Of a stretch of DNA of 16,638 bases, positions 7,647 through 14,007 are shown piece after piece; the first letter of the stretch is position 1; every line of letters starts with the position of its first letter. The position numbers and the translations under genes are program-made. The stretch spans positions 1 through 16,638 of the forward strand of contig JAVBYA010000085.1 of NCBI GenBank assembly GCA_030824295.1, written 5' to 3'. The notes under the pieces are model-generated. The model saw nothing but the letters and a program-made list of their open reading frames with translations, was not told the DNA's origin and made no database searches. Source of the DNA: Bacteroidota bacterium (lineage in GTDB: Bacteria > Bacteroidota > Ignavibacteria > UBA10030 > UBA8401).

Positions 7647-7722
7647 GTGAAGGCTTACCATATTTAAAAGGAACCCCGCACAGAAACATTGCGGGGCAGG
7701 CCCCGCATAGACGCATTGTCAT
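7647..7722 (+). repeat. Degenerate attC-like site 3 after cassette 3
   Basis: It begins GTGAAGGCTTACCATATT, where sites 1 and 2 have CCTAACCATATT, so the left core box is GGCTTAC instead of RYYYAAC. GTGAAGGCT pairs with AGCCTGCAC at 7152-7160 in 8 of 9 positions, a worn version of the cassette-end inverted repeat. The core GGAACCCCGCA...TGCGGGGCAG is kept, then a second hairpin half GCCCCGCATAGACGCATT replaces the CCGAAGG part. The repeat ends at CATCCATTATCT, where the nagX upstream region begins. Confidence 0.55.
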
Positions 7723-7835
7723 CCATTATCTGTGAGATCTGTGGCAACCGATCTTCACTGAGGATTTCCAACCACTGTAATTGAGGCTTTCATGAAACCA
7801 GAACGATTACTCTCGCTCGACGCCTTCCGCGGATT
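7723..7835 (+). repeat. Direct repeat, intact copy (nagX upstream region and start)
   Basis: 106 of 113 bases match 5641-5753. This copy keeps the Shine-Dalgarno GAGG (7783-7786) and the ATG at 7792, and continues into the full gene. The two copies bracket the leader and cassette array, so a recombination between them would delete about 2.1 kb. Confidence 0.85.
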
Positions 7836-8940
7836 CACCATCGCCGGAATGATATTAGTGAACAATCCCGGCTCGTGGGGACACATCTATCCTCAATTGG
7901 CGCATGCCTCATGGCATGGATGGACCTTCACCGACTTCATCTTCCCCTTCTTCCTTTGGATCGTCGGCGTCTCGATGACCTTCTCCTTCGCCGTCCGGCG
8001 CGGGAAAGGGGACTCGGACAACGCGCTGCTGCTCGGCGTACTCCGCCGTTCCGCCATCATCTTCGGATTAGGACTGTTCCTGGCCGGATTCCCGTTCGGC
8101 CTGCTCTGGAGCCACAATTTCGACATCAGCACCATCCGCATTCCCGGCGTTCTGCAGCGCATCGCGGTCTGTTACCTGATCGCGTCGCTCATCTATCTTA
8201 AGACCTCCATGCGCGGACAGGTGATCGCCATCGGCGCACTGTTCGTCTCGTACTGGCTGATGATGTTCTACATTCCGGTGCCGGAATTCGGCGCGGGACT
8301 GTTCGACAAAGGAAGGAACTTTGCGGCATACATCGACTCCATGTTCCTGACCGGGCATATGTGGGGCGCAACAAGAACGTGGGACCCGGAAGGGATCATC
8401 AGTACGATCCCGGCCATCGCCACCACGCTCTTCGGCACACTGCTGGGGGATTATCTCCGTCAGTCACCGCAGGATAAAGTGGAGAAGTCCGCATGGATGT
8501 TCACCGCCGGTTCGCTCTTCCTGCTGCTCGGCGCGGTGCTGGATATGTGGATGCCGATCAATAAGAGTCTCTGGACCGTCTCATACGCCATCTTCATGGC
8601 CGGCTGGGCGATGTGCATCTTCGGCATCTTCTACTTCCTGATCGACGCCAAAGGGATCAAGCGCTGGGCGCATCCGCTGGTGGTGTACGGCATGAATGCC
8701 ATCTTCGTCTTCGTCCTCTCCGGCGTTGCCGCACGCGCTATGGGACTGTGGAAGTTCAGCGTAACGCTCAGCGACGGCACGACAAAGGATGTACCGCTCA
8801 AGACCATCCTCACGCAGAATCTGTTCGAACCGTACTTCTCCCCGCTCAACGCATCACTGATGCACGCCATTGTCTGGGTGAGTGTGATGTATCTGGTCGT
8901 TCTCTTCATGTATCACAAGAAATGGTTTGTGAAGGTGTGA
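7792..8940 (+). CDS. NagX/HGSNAT-like membrane acyltransferase (DUF5009/DUF1624 type)
   Basis: Polytopic inner-membrane protein of the family that includes human heparan-alpha-glucosaminide N-acetyltransferase and bacterial NagX/YeiB-like proteins. These are thought to move acyl groups across the membrane onto amino sugars. Family landmarks: SLDAFRGFTIAGMILVNNPG (8-27) and GWTFTDFIFPFFLWIVGVS (43-61), with the conserved D and R of helix 1, and GVLQRIAVCYL (119-129). About ten TM helices; 382 residues is normal length. A ribosome binding site GAGG stands five bases before the ATG. Its promoter region and first codons are duplicated as a broken copy at 5641. The link to the amylase upstream (glycan metabolism) is suggestive only. 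Exact substrate is unknown. Confidence 0.88.
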   Translation: MKPERLLSLDAFRGFTIAGMILVNNPGSWGHIYPQLAHASWHGWTFTDFIFPFFLWIVGVSMTFSFAVRRGKGDSDNALLLGVLRRSAIIFGLGLFLAGFPFGLLWSHNFDISTIRIPGVLQRIAVCYLIASLIYLKTSMRGQVIAIGALFVSYWLMMFYIPVPEFGAGLFDKGRNFAAYIDSMFLTGHMWGATRTWDPEGIISTIPAIATTLFGTLLGDYLRQSPQDKVEKSAWMFTAGSLFLLLGAVLDMWMPINKSLWTVSYAIFMAGWAMCIFGIFYFLIDAKGIKRWAHPLVVYGMNAIFVFVLSGVAARAMGLWKFSVTLSDGTTKDVPLKTILTQNLFEPYFSPLNASLMHAIVWVSVMYLVVLFMYHKKWFVKV

Positions 8941-9004
8941 GGAGCAGATGGCCATGGAAGATGCCAGATGTCAGATTGTTAGATGACAGACAAGAGAATC
9001 TATC

Positions 9005-9017
9005 ACCCCTTCGGGGT
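9005..9017. repeat. REP-like palindrome, TTC loop
   Basis: ACCCC-TTC-GGGGT, a perfect 5 bp stem with a three-base loop. Read on the other strand it is ACCCC-GAA-GGGGT. First of four such palindromes before the transposase gene. Confidence 0.55.
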
Positions 9018-9055
9018 TCATCGGTACTTGACGATGGCAGTCCTACAACAATGGC

Positions 9056-9068
9056 ATCCCTTCGGGAT
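9056..9068 (-). repeat. REP-like palindrome, inverted relative to the one at 9247
   Basis: ATCCC-TTC-GGGAT, followed by TTATAAT-like sequence. On the minus strand it reads ATCCC-GAA-GGGAT followed by G, the same 14 bases as at 9247, so the two face each other. Confidence 0.6.
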
Positions 9069-9246
9069 TAACTAAAATTTATAATCGTGTAATCTCGGCA
9101 TTGAATTGTTGGACGGGAAATTGCGTTGAAGTCCTTGAGTAATTCATCCTCCATTTACGTGCGTGGGTTGGCGAAAAGACTTGCACCGCGCTATTCGCTC
9201 GTCGTTGTTGGAGGATTCGACCGCACTTGCGTGTGACGTTAAGTCA

Positions 9247-9259
9247 ATCCCGAAGGGAT
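9247..9259 (+). repeat. REP-like palindrome upstream of the transposase
   Basis: ATCCC-GAA-GGGAT followed by GAAATGATTATAG. Together with the copy at 9056 it brackets about 180 bases of non-coding DNA. Confidence 0.6.
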
Positions 9260-9296
9260 GAAATGATTATAGTTTTGGAGTTCTAAAAGACATTAA

Positions 9297-9309
9297 ACTC
9301 CGAAGGAGT
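9297..9309 (+). promoter_or_regulatory. Hairpin covering the transposase ribosome binding site
   Basis: ACTCC-GAA-GGAGT is a perfect 5 bp stem with the same GAA loop as the REP-like palindromes. Its loop and right arm contain AAGGAG (9303-9308), the Shine-Dalgarno of the TTG start at 9317. Folding would hide it and hold translation down. A 5' hairpin that occludes the Shine-Dalgarno is known for IS200 tnpA. Confidence 0.5.
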
Positions 9310-9316
9310 GACAGAA

Positions 9317-9778
9317 TTGGCTGGAACATATTCACAGATCTACATCCAGATCGTCTTTGCGGTGAAAGGAAGACAGAACCTCATTCAGAATGAATGGAAG
9401 GATGATCTTCACAAGTACATCGCCGGTATCATCAAAGGCAAAGAGCAAAAACCGATCATCGTCAACGGCATGCCGGACCATATTCACATCTTTCTTGGAT
9501 TGAAACCGGCGATGCGTATCTCTGATATTGCACGGGACATCAAGAACAACTCTTCAAAATTCATCAACGAACAGCAATTGGTAAAGGGGAAGTTCTCGTG
9601 GCAGGAAGGGTACGGTGCATTCTCATACGGTCAATCGCAGATCGAACGTGTGTATCAGTACATACTTCATCAGGAGCAGCATCACAAACGAACATCATTC
9701 CGGGCAGAGTATGAAGAGCTGCTAAAAAAATTCAACATCCCGCATCAACCGCAATATCTGTACGAATGGATCGATTGA
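9317..9778 (+). CDS. tnpA: IS200/IS605-family Y1 transposase (TnpA)
   Basis: Single-strand DNA transposase of the HUH class, which cuts and joins at hairpin-marked ends. With the TTG start at 9317 it has 153 residues beginning MAGTYSQIYIQIVFAVKGR, the usual start of the family. AAGGAG stands eight bases before this TTG, while a GTG at 9308 would overlap it, so TTG is chosen. The HUH motif is H55-I-H57 (GMPDHIHIF) and the catalytic tyrosine is probably Y115, with Q119 one turn later (YILHQEQHH). All key residues are present, so it looks intact. No TnpB/IscB or omega RNA partner is seen. It could be a plain IS200 or a REP-associated domesticated version (RAYT-like), given the palindromes just upstream. 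Confidence 0.93.
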   Translation: MAGTYSQIYIQIVFAVKGRQNLIQNEWKDDLHKYIAGIIKGKEQKPIIVNGMPDHIHIFLGLKPAMRISDIARDIKNNSSKFINEQQLVKGKFSWQEGYGAFSYGQSQIERVYQYILHQEQHHKRTSFRAEYEELLKKFNIPHQPQYLYEWID

Positions 9779-9826
9779 GCAGTGTTTTTTTTGAGATACG
9801 TTCTAACATAATTTTGTCACATTCCA

Positions 9827-9843
9827 GGAGTTGATGTAACTCC
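9827..9843. repeat. Hairpin between transposase and DUF3267 gene, possible right end of the IS
   Basis: GGAGTT-GATGT-AACTCC is a perfect 6 bp stem, 49 bases after the transposase stop and following a T run at 9785-9792. IS200/IS605 ends carry such subterminal hairpins, so this may mark the right end. It could also act on expression of the gene starting at 9855. Confidence 0.4.
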
Positions 9844-9854
9844 GTGGATCCCAT

Positions 9855-10400
9855 ATGATCACAACCCGCATCGATTATTCCATCCCCATGGGGAAAGCAC
9901 AGATCGCAGCGCTGCCGTTCGGATTGATCGCCGTTGCGGAGGTGCTGCTGTTCATGGCATTGTACGGCGCCGCTCCGGTCGCCGAAGCGGCGGATATGCT
10001 GATGCCGTGGATATTCCTCCCGGTCTTTGCTGCCGGCATCATCGCGCACGAACTGATCCACGGCTTCACCTGGATGTTCGCGGCACAGCTTCCGTTCGCC
10101 AAGATGAAGTTCGGCTTCCAATGGAAGTCCCTCACCCCTTATGCTCACTGCACCGTACCGATCCGCAAGGATGCATACGTGCTCGGCACGCTGATGCCGG
10201 CGGTGGTGCTCGGATTCGTCCCGTTCCTCGGTTCCCTGCTCAACGGGAACGGCTGGCTGCTGATGTTCGGCGTTCTCTTCACCTTCGCTGCCGTCGGGGA
10301 CTTCCTCATCATCCGGATGATCCGGTCGGTCCGCAGCGACGCGCTCGTCGCAGACCATCCGGAACGGGCCGGCTGCTACGTCTATGAAATAGAAGGGTGA
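9855..10400 (+). CDS. DUF3267 family membrane zincin-like protein
   Basis: 181-residue inner-membrane protein with a putative zinc-protease site HELIH (H65, E66, H69) inside a helix, the hallmark of DUF3267. Helices lie at about 16-37, 50-75, 108-128 and 132-156. TPYAHC (94-99), the GTLMPAVVLG segment (111-120), and a GD pair (148-149) followed by a DHPERAGCYVYE tail also match the family as I know it. Natural substrate is unknown. The Shine-Dalgarno is weak (GTGGATC before the ATG). It ends next to the TauE-like gene, with which it likely forms an operon, and it starts just downstream of the putative IS end hairpin. Confidence 0.87.
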   Translation: MITTRIDYSIPMGKAQIAALPFGLIAVAEVLLFMALYGAAPVAEAADMLMPWIFLPVFAAGIIAHELIHGFTWMFAAQLPFAKMKFGFQWKSLTPYAHCTVPIRKDAYVLGTLMPAVVLGFVPFLGSLLNGNGWLLMFGVLFTFAAVGDFLIIRMIRSVRSDALVADHPERAGCYVYEIEG

Positions 10401-10402
10401 CC

Positions 10403-11176
10403 GTGGACCTCCTCCTGATCGCCGCCGTATCGGCTGCTGCTTCGCTCATCACGCTCTTCTCCGGTTTCGGCCTCGGCACGATCCTCACGCCGGCGTTCCT
10501 GCTCTTCTTCCCGCTGGAGACGGCCATCGCGCTCACCGGTATCGTCCACCTGCTGAACAATCTTTTCAAAGCAGCACTGCTGGGACGCCATACGGACTGG
10601 CCGACCGTGCTGCAGTTCGGACTCCCCTCCATGGCCGGAGCATATTTCGGGGCGAAATTCCTCCTCTCGCTCTCTTCGTTCCCGCCGCTCGGTTCCTTCG
10701 CCGCAGGAACGCTCATCCTCCATTTCCATCCGGTGAAGATCATCGTTGCCGTTCTGATGATCGTGTTCGCCGTGATGGAAATGATGCCGGACCTCCGGCT
10801 CGCATCCCCTTCCCGGCGCCAGTTGCCATTGGGCGGACTCGTGAGCGGATTCTTCGGCGGATTGTCCGGTCACCAGGGGGCGCTCCGTTCCGCATTCCTC
10901 ATCCGCTACGGACTGGAGAAGGAAGCATTCCTCGCCACCGGCATCATCATTGCCATCGGGGTTGACATGACACGCTTGTCGCAGTACGCTTCGCGAATAC
11001 TGCAGACGGACCTGCTCTCCCATTGGGTTCTGCTTGCTGTTGCAACCGGTGCGGCATTCCTTGGTGCTTACATCGGCAGCCGTACCCTTTCCAAGGTCAC
11101 CCACCGCACCATCCAGCGCATCGTTGCCGTGATGCTCATTCTGATCGCCCTCGGATTGGGCACCGGCCTGCTTTAA
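10403..11176 (+). CDS. TauE/SafE family anion exporter/permease
   Basis: Polytopic inner-membrane protein (about eight helices, 257 residues) of the sulfite/organosulfonate exporter family. Helix 1 has the typical FSGFGLGTILTPAFLLFFP with small residues. The second-half repeat GLVSGFFGGLSGHQGALRSAFLI matches the GxxxGxxxGxxG helix of the family. Two GTG codons compete: 10397 overlaps the previous stop (GTGA), while 10403 lies six bases after AGAAGG, a better ribosome binding site, so 10403 is used. Overlap or near overlap with the DUF3267 gene suggests coupled translation. The transported anion is unknown. A strong hairpin follows the stop. Confidence 0.9.
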   Translation: MDLLLIAAVSAAASLITLFSGFGLGTILTPAFLLFFPLETAIALTGIVHLLNNLFKAALLGRHTDWPTVLQFGLPSMAGAYFGAKFLLSLSSFPPLGSFAAGTLILHFHPVKIIVAVLMIVFAVMEMMPDLRLASPSRRQLPLGGLVSGFFGGLSGHQGALRSAFLIRYGLEKEAFLATGIIIAIGVDMTRLSQYASRILQTDLLSHWVLLAVATGAAFLGAYIGSRTLSKVTHRTIQRIVAVMLILIALGLGTGLL

Positions 11177-11182
11177 AACGGA

Positions 11183-11205
11183 CAGCGCGCCGTAAAGGCG
11201 CGCTG
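11183..11205 (+). terminator. Terminator hairpin between convergent genes
   Basis: CAGCGCGCC-GTAAA-GGCGCGCTG is a perfect 9 bp GC-rich stem, six bases after the TauE-like stop. A T-rich stretch (CTCTTTTT) follows some 11 bases downstream instead of at once, so it may work as a block to read-through from both sides more than as a textbook intrinsic terminator. Confidence 0.65.
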
Positions 11206-11238
11206 CTGTTGATATCTCTTTTTCCGTAGATCGACCGA

Positions 11239-11982
11239 TCATTTCCTGCTGTTCAGTTTGGAGAGCAGGCGCAGGATCTCGATATAGAGCCAGATCAACG
11301 TCACCATCAGTCCGAAAGCCGCATACCATTCCATGAACTTCGGCGCGCCGTGTTCCGCACCCTTCTCGATGAAGTCGAAATCCAATACCAGATTCAGCGC
11401 CGCGATCACCACCACCACCAGACTGAAACCGATCCCGATCAGTCCGTTCTCGTGGATGTATGGGATGCCGGAACCGAAGAAACTCATGATCATCCCGACG
11501 AGGTAGATGAGCATGATGCCGCCGGTGGCCGCAAAGATACCCAGTTTGAAATTCTCTGTTGCTTTGATCACACCGGACTTGTAGGCCACGAGCAGTGCAC
11601 CGGCTGTACCGAATGTGAGCGCGACCGCCTGAATGACGATCCCTTCATACCGCGCCTCGAAGAAGGCCGAGATGCCGCCGATAGCAAACCCTTGCAGCAC
11701 GGCGTAGAGCGGTGCGGTGACCGGTGACCATTCCTTCTTGAACACCGTGACGATGGAAACGACCAGACCGCCGATGATACCGGCCATCATCCACATCATC
11801 AGTGCTTCCATCTGCTGTTCCAGGAAGAGTCCCCATGTATACGCCGCGGACGCGATCAGCATCAGCAGCATCATGGCGGTCTTGTTGACCGTTCCCTGCA
11901 GCGTCATAGCATCGGCCGCGCCGAATGTCTTGAGCTGTTCGAAGGTCTTGTCGTTCAACGCGGGATTAGCGGTTCTCATCAT
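11239..11982 (-). CDS. Bax inhibitor-1/YccA family membrane protein
   Basis: 247 residues with seven TM helices after a soluble N-terminus reading RTANPALNDKTF, the signature start of the bacterial YccA-like subgroup. The family (TMBIM) includes pH-sensitive calcium leak channels and FtsH-interacting YccA; the exact role here is open. Asp residues near the end of helices 6 and 7 (LDFDFIE) fit the family's paired-acid site. A strong Shine-Dalgarno AAGGAG stands nine to ten bases before the ATG at 11982. It lies 24 bases after the stop of the T9SS protein gene on the same strand, so the two may share a transcript. Confidence 0.93.
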   Translation of the reverse strand: MMRTANPALNDKTFEQLKTFGAADAMTLQGTVNKTAMMLLMLIASAAYTWGLFLEQQMEALMMWMMAGIIGGLVVSIVTVFKKEWSPVTAPLYAVLQGFAIGGISAFFEARYEGIVIQAVALTFGTAGALLVAYKSGVIKATENFKLGIFAATGGIMLIYLVGMIMSFFGSGIPYIHENGLIGIGFSLVVVVIAALNLVLDFDFIEKGAEHGAPKFMEWYAAFGLMVTLIWLYIEILRLLSKLNSRK

Positions 11983-12006
11983 AACGGTGTTCTCCTTTTT
12001 TTAAGT

Positions 12007-13350
12007 TCAACGGATCAGTAACATTTTCTTTGTTTCGGTGGAACTCTTCGTCTGCAGCCGGTAGAAGTACGTGCCGGACGGTGCATCCTCATCGCTCTCG
12101 ATACGGCCGTCCCACGAAACGGTCGTCTTCCCTTTCTTCATCTCGCCTGCCGCCAGCGTGCGGACCCATGCACCGGAGATATCATAGATGGAGATCGTGG
12201 CGAATCCATCCTCCGGCACAGTGAAGCTGATGGTGGTCTGCGGATTGAACGGATTCGGATAGTTCTGTTCCAGCATCGCGCTCGCCGGTACCGGAACTCC
12301 GTTCTGCACACCGAGCGCCGTACCGGGGGAATATTTCCACATCCCGGAACCGGAGACGTACATCACCGAATCGTTCACTTTGCGGAACCGATTGAGACTG
12401 TTCCCGATAGTCAGCGACGTCCAGGTATTCCCGCCGTCCGTGGTCTGTTTCGGGGAGAGCGATGTCCCTCCCGCCCAGCCGAGTGAATCGTTCAGGAAGC
12501 CGATCCCCTGCACGAAGTATCCTGTAGAACTGAACAACTTATCGCTCCAGGAAATTCCGCCGTCGGTCGTTTTCAGAATGTATACCGGTGCCACATTGCT
12601 GTTCCGCTGGAGGCTCACATATCCCGTCTTGCGTGAAGGGAAGGTGATCTTCCACGCCCATTCATTATTGCGCGATGTCGTATATACCGTATCCCACGTC
12701 TCCCCGCCGTCCGCCGTAGAAAGGATGATCGCCCGCGAACTGGTATGCGTGGTATCGGTCAGTCCGACGACGATGCCGGAATCTTTCGAGAAGAAGCGGA
12801 CATCGATGAGTCCGGCCGTATAGCTGTTCATGTTCTTTGCCGTCCAGTTCGCTCCCCGGTCGGTCGTCTTATAGAAGGTCGCCGGTCCGCGCACCCGTCC
12901 CACACCGTAGATGACCGAATCGTTGAACACATGCATACCGCAGAATCCCCGTTCGATGGTCTTGCTGCTCAGCTGGTGTTCCGGCACCCAGTTCAGTCCG
13001 CCGTTGGTCGTCTTATATAGTATGACGGTATCCGTAGCCCCGGTATTGTTCGCATCCCCCCATCCCAGCGCACCGGCATAACCGTTCAGGCTGTCAAAGA
13101 ACCCTACGGAGCGGAAGTGGGTCTTGCTGGTCTTGTCCAGCTGCTTCGTCCAGGTCACCCCGCCGTCCGTGGTCCGGTGGATCTGCCCGATGCCGTTCAC
13201 CGCCCAGCCGAGGTTGGCATTCAGGAAGAAGTTATCATTGATGCGGGAGGCGTACGCGGTATAATTGAAGTTGGTCTTCTTCCAGGTCCCCGGCTGCTGG
13301 GCGAATGCCAGGGAGCCGAGCAGGAGCAATACGGTGAGACGTGCGGTCAT
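12007..13350 (-). CDS. Secreted Asp-box (BNR/Ycf48-like) beta-propeller with T9SS sorting domain
   Basis: 447 residues with a signal peptide (MTARLTVLLLLGSLAFAQ). Six Asp-box repeats of the form TTDGGxxW lie at 60-67, 114-121, 162-169, 212-219, 261-268 and 303-310, spaced as blades of a beta-propeller. The C-terminal 85 residues hold NYPNPFNP (363-370), an Ig-like FlgD-type fold, and end in KKMLLIR, the type IX secretion sorting domain seen in Bacteroidota and Ignavibacteria. The product should cross the outer membrane by T9SS and be released or anchored on the surface. Ligand unknown: Asp-box proteins range from sialidases to assembly factors, and no sialidase active site is visible. Transcribed divergently from mreD. 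Confidence 0.92.
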   Translation of the reverse strand: MTARLTVLLLLGSLAFAQQPGTWKKTNFNYTAYASRINDNFFLNANLGWAVNGIGQIHRTTDGGVTWTKQLDKTSKTHFRSVGFFDSLNGYAGALGWGDANNTGATDTVILYKTTNGGLNWVPEHQLSSKTIERGFCGMHVFNDSVIYGVGRVRGPATFYKTTDRGANWTAKNMNSYTAGLIDVRFFSKDSGIVVGLTDTTHTSSRAIILSTADGGETWDTVYTTSRNNEWAWKITFPSRKTGYVSLQRNSNVAPVYILKTTDGGISWSDKLFSSTGYFVQGIGFLNDSLGWAGGTSLSPKQTTDGGNTWTSLTIGNSLNRFRKVNDSVMYVSGSGMWKYSPGTALGVQNGVPVPASAMLEQNYPNPFNPQTTISFTVPEDGFATISIYDISGAWVRTLAAGEMKKGKTTVSWDGRIESDEDAPSGTYFYRLQTKSSTETKKMLLIR

Positions 13351-13448
13351 GAATACCTTTCGGGAACGATGGATGGGAAGAACGAACTGCCTCAGAGTAA
13401 TGAAATTTTCCGATTGTTACAATACACCGTTCCAAAGAGCCGTGTTCT

Positions 13449-13477
13449 TTGACTTTCGTCCCCGTTTGAAGTACCTT
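13449..13477 (+). promoter_or_regulatory. Candidate promoter for the mreD-mrdA-rodA cluster
   Basis: TTGACT (13449), a 17-base gap, then TACCTT (13472). The same place also fits the Bacteroidota pattern, with TTTG at 13448 and TACCTTAG (TAnnTTTG-like) 20 bases later. It lies 16 bases before the first ATG of mreD, in the divergent gap. The -10 part is weak. Confidence 0.4.
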
Positions 13478-13492
13478 AGGGTGACACTAATC

Positions 13493-13993
13493 ATGATTGG
13501 ATCGATGCCGAAACACGTCCGACTTCTCCTCATCACGCTCGTACTCATCACGCTGCAAACCACGATCGTCACCTTCACTTCCATCGCGAACATCATTCCC
13601 GATGTGATGCTGATCTGGATCGTGACCATCGCCATCACGCAGGGACAGATCCCGGCAACGGTGTACGGGTTCGGTATCGGGCTCATCCTGGACCTGGTGA
13701 GCGGACAGTTCCTCGGTCTCTCCGCCCTCTCCAAAACGGTGGCAGGATTCCTGGCGGGGTACTTCTTCCATGAGAACAAGGTCGGCATCAATCTGGCGAA
13801 CTATCAGTTCCTGATCTTCGTCGGCGCCGCTTCCTTCGCCCACAACCTCATCTACTTCGCGATCTTCACCCAGGGGAGCGACGTGGACCTTTTCACGGCA
13901 GTGTTCCGGTTCGGTCTCTTCTCCACCATCTATACGACGTTCATCGCATCGATCCCCATGTTCATCAATTCCCGTAAACCGATGTATCGCTGA
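13493..13993 (+). CDS. mreD: Rod shape-determining protein MreD
   Basis: Inner-membrane protein of the elongasome that helps link MreB/MreC to peptidoglycan synthesis. 166 residues is normal length, with five or six TM helices. Typical features are the start MPKHVRLLLITLVLITLQTT, the PDVMLIWIV segment and the YGFGIGLILDLVSG loop-helix. The ATG at 13493 gives MIGSMPKH and has AGGGTGA about nine bases ahead; the ATG at 13505 is an equal candidate, more so if the promoter proposed just upstream is right. The mrdA gene follows 14 bases after the stop. mreB and mreC, which normally precede mreD, are not present upstream here. Confidence 0.88.
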   Translation: MIGSMPKHVRLLLITLVLITLQTTIVTFTSIANIIPDVMLIWIVTIAITQGQIPATVYGFGIGLILDLVSGQFLGLSALSKTVAGFLAGYFFHENKVGINLANYQFLIFVGAASFAHNLIYFAIFTQGSDVDLFTAVFRFGLFSTIYTTFIASIPMFINSRKPMYR

Positions 13994-14007
13994 GAGTCTG
14001 TGCGCCT

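Larger units (their letters stand above)
5829..7722 (+). mobile_element. Integron-like array of three single-gene cassettes, no integrase in window
   Basis: Three AT-rich genes on one strand are each followed by a related GC-rich palindromic repeat. Unit 1 (5829-6666) starts after G of GTTAGGCTGGCTC and its gene runs into the exact reverse complement GAGCCAGCCTAAC. Unit 2 (6667-7155) does the same with GTTAGGTTGCCC and GGGCAACCTAAC. These contain the integron core boxes R'' (RYYYAAC) and R' (GTTRRRY) in the expected order and orientation. Unit 3 (7156-7722) has decayed ends. One gene per unit, same direction, short leaders and unfamiliar proteins all fit cassettes. Against: the inner L boxes of a standard attC are not clear. 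An array of attC sites without integrase is called a CALIN; this would be a small, atypical one. Confidence 0.6.
8941..9296. other. Intergenic region with REP-like palindromes, no gene seen
   Basis: No convincing coding sequence in about 356 bases. It holds three short GC-rich palindromes (separate entries) and a weak 7 bp inverted repeat ATCCTCC (9146-9152) / GGAGGAT (9210-9216). Two of the palindromes, at 9056 and 9247, bracket the inner 180 bases, which could be a small non-autonomous element tied to the transposase that follows. Confidence 0.5.

Noticed and set aside
6574..7722. CRISPR array
   Set aside because: Only three repeats of 76-114 bases, 370-490 bases apart with genes between them; no short regular spacers.
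5641..7835. Direct repeats as target-site duplication of one transposon
   Set aside because: 113 bases at 94 percent identity is far beyond normal target-site duplications, and the leader is duplicated as well.
9308..9316. GTG start for the transposase
   Set aside because: It overlaps the AAGGAG site; TTG at 9317 has proper spacing and gives the family's usual first residues.
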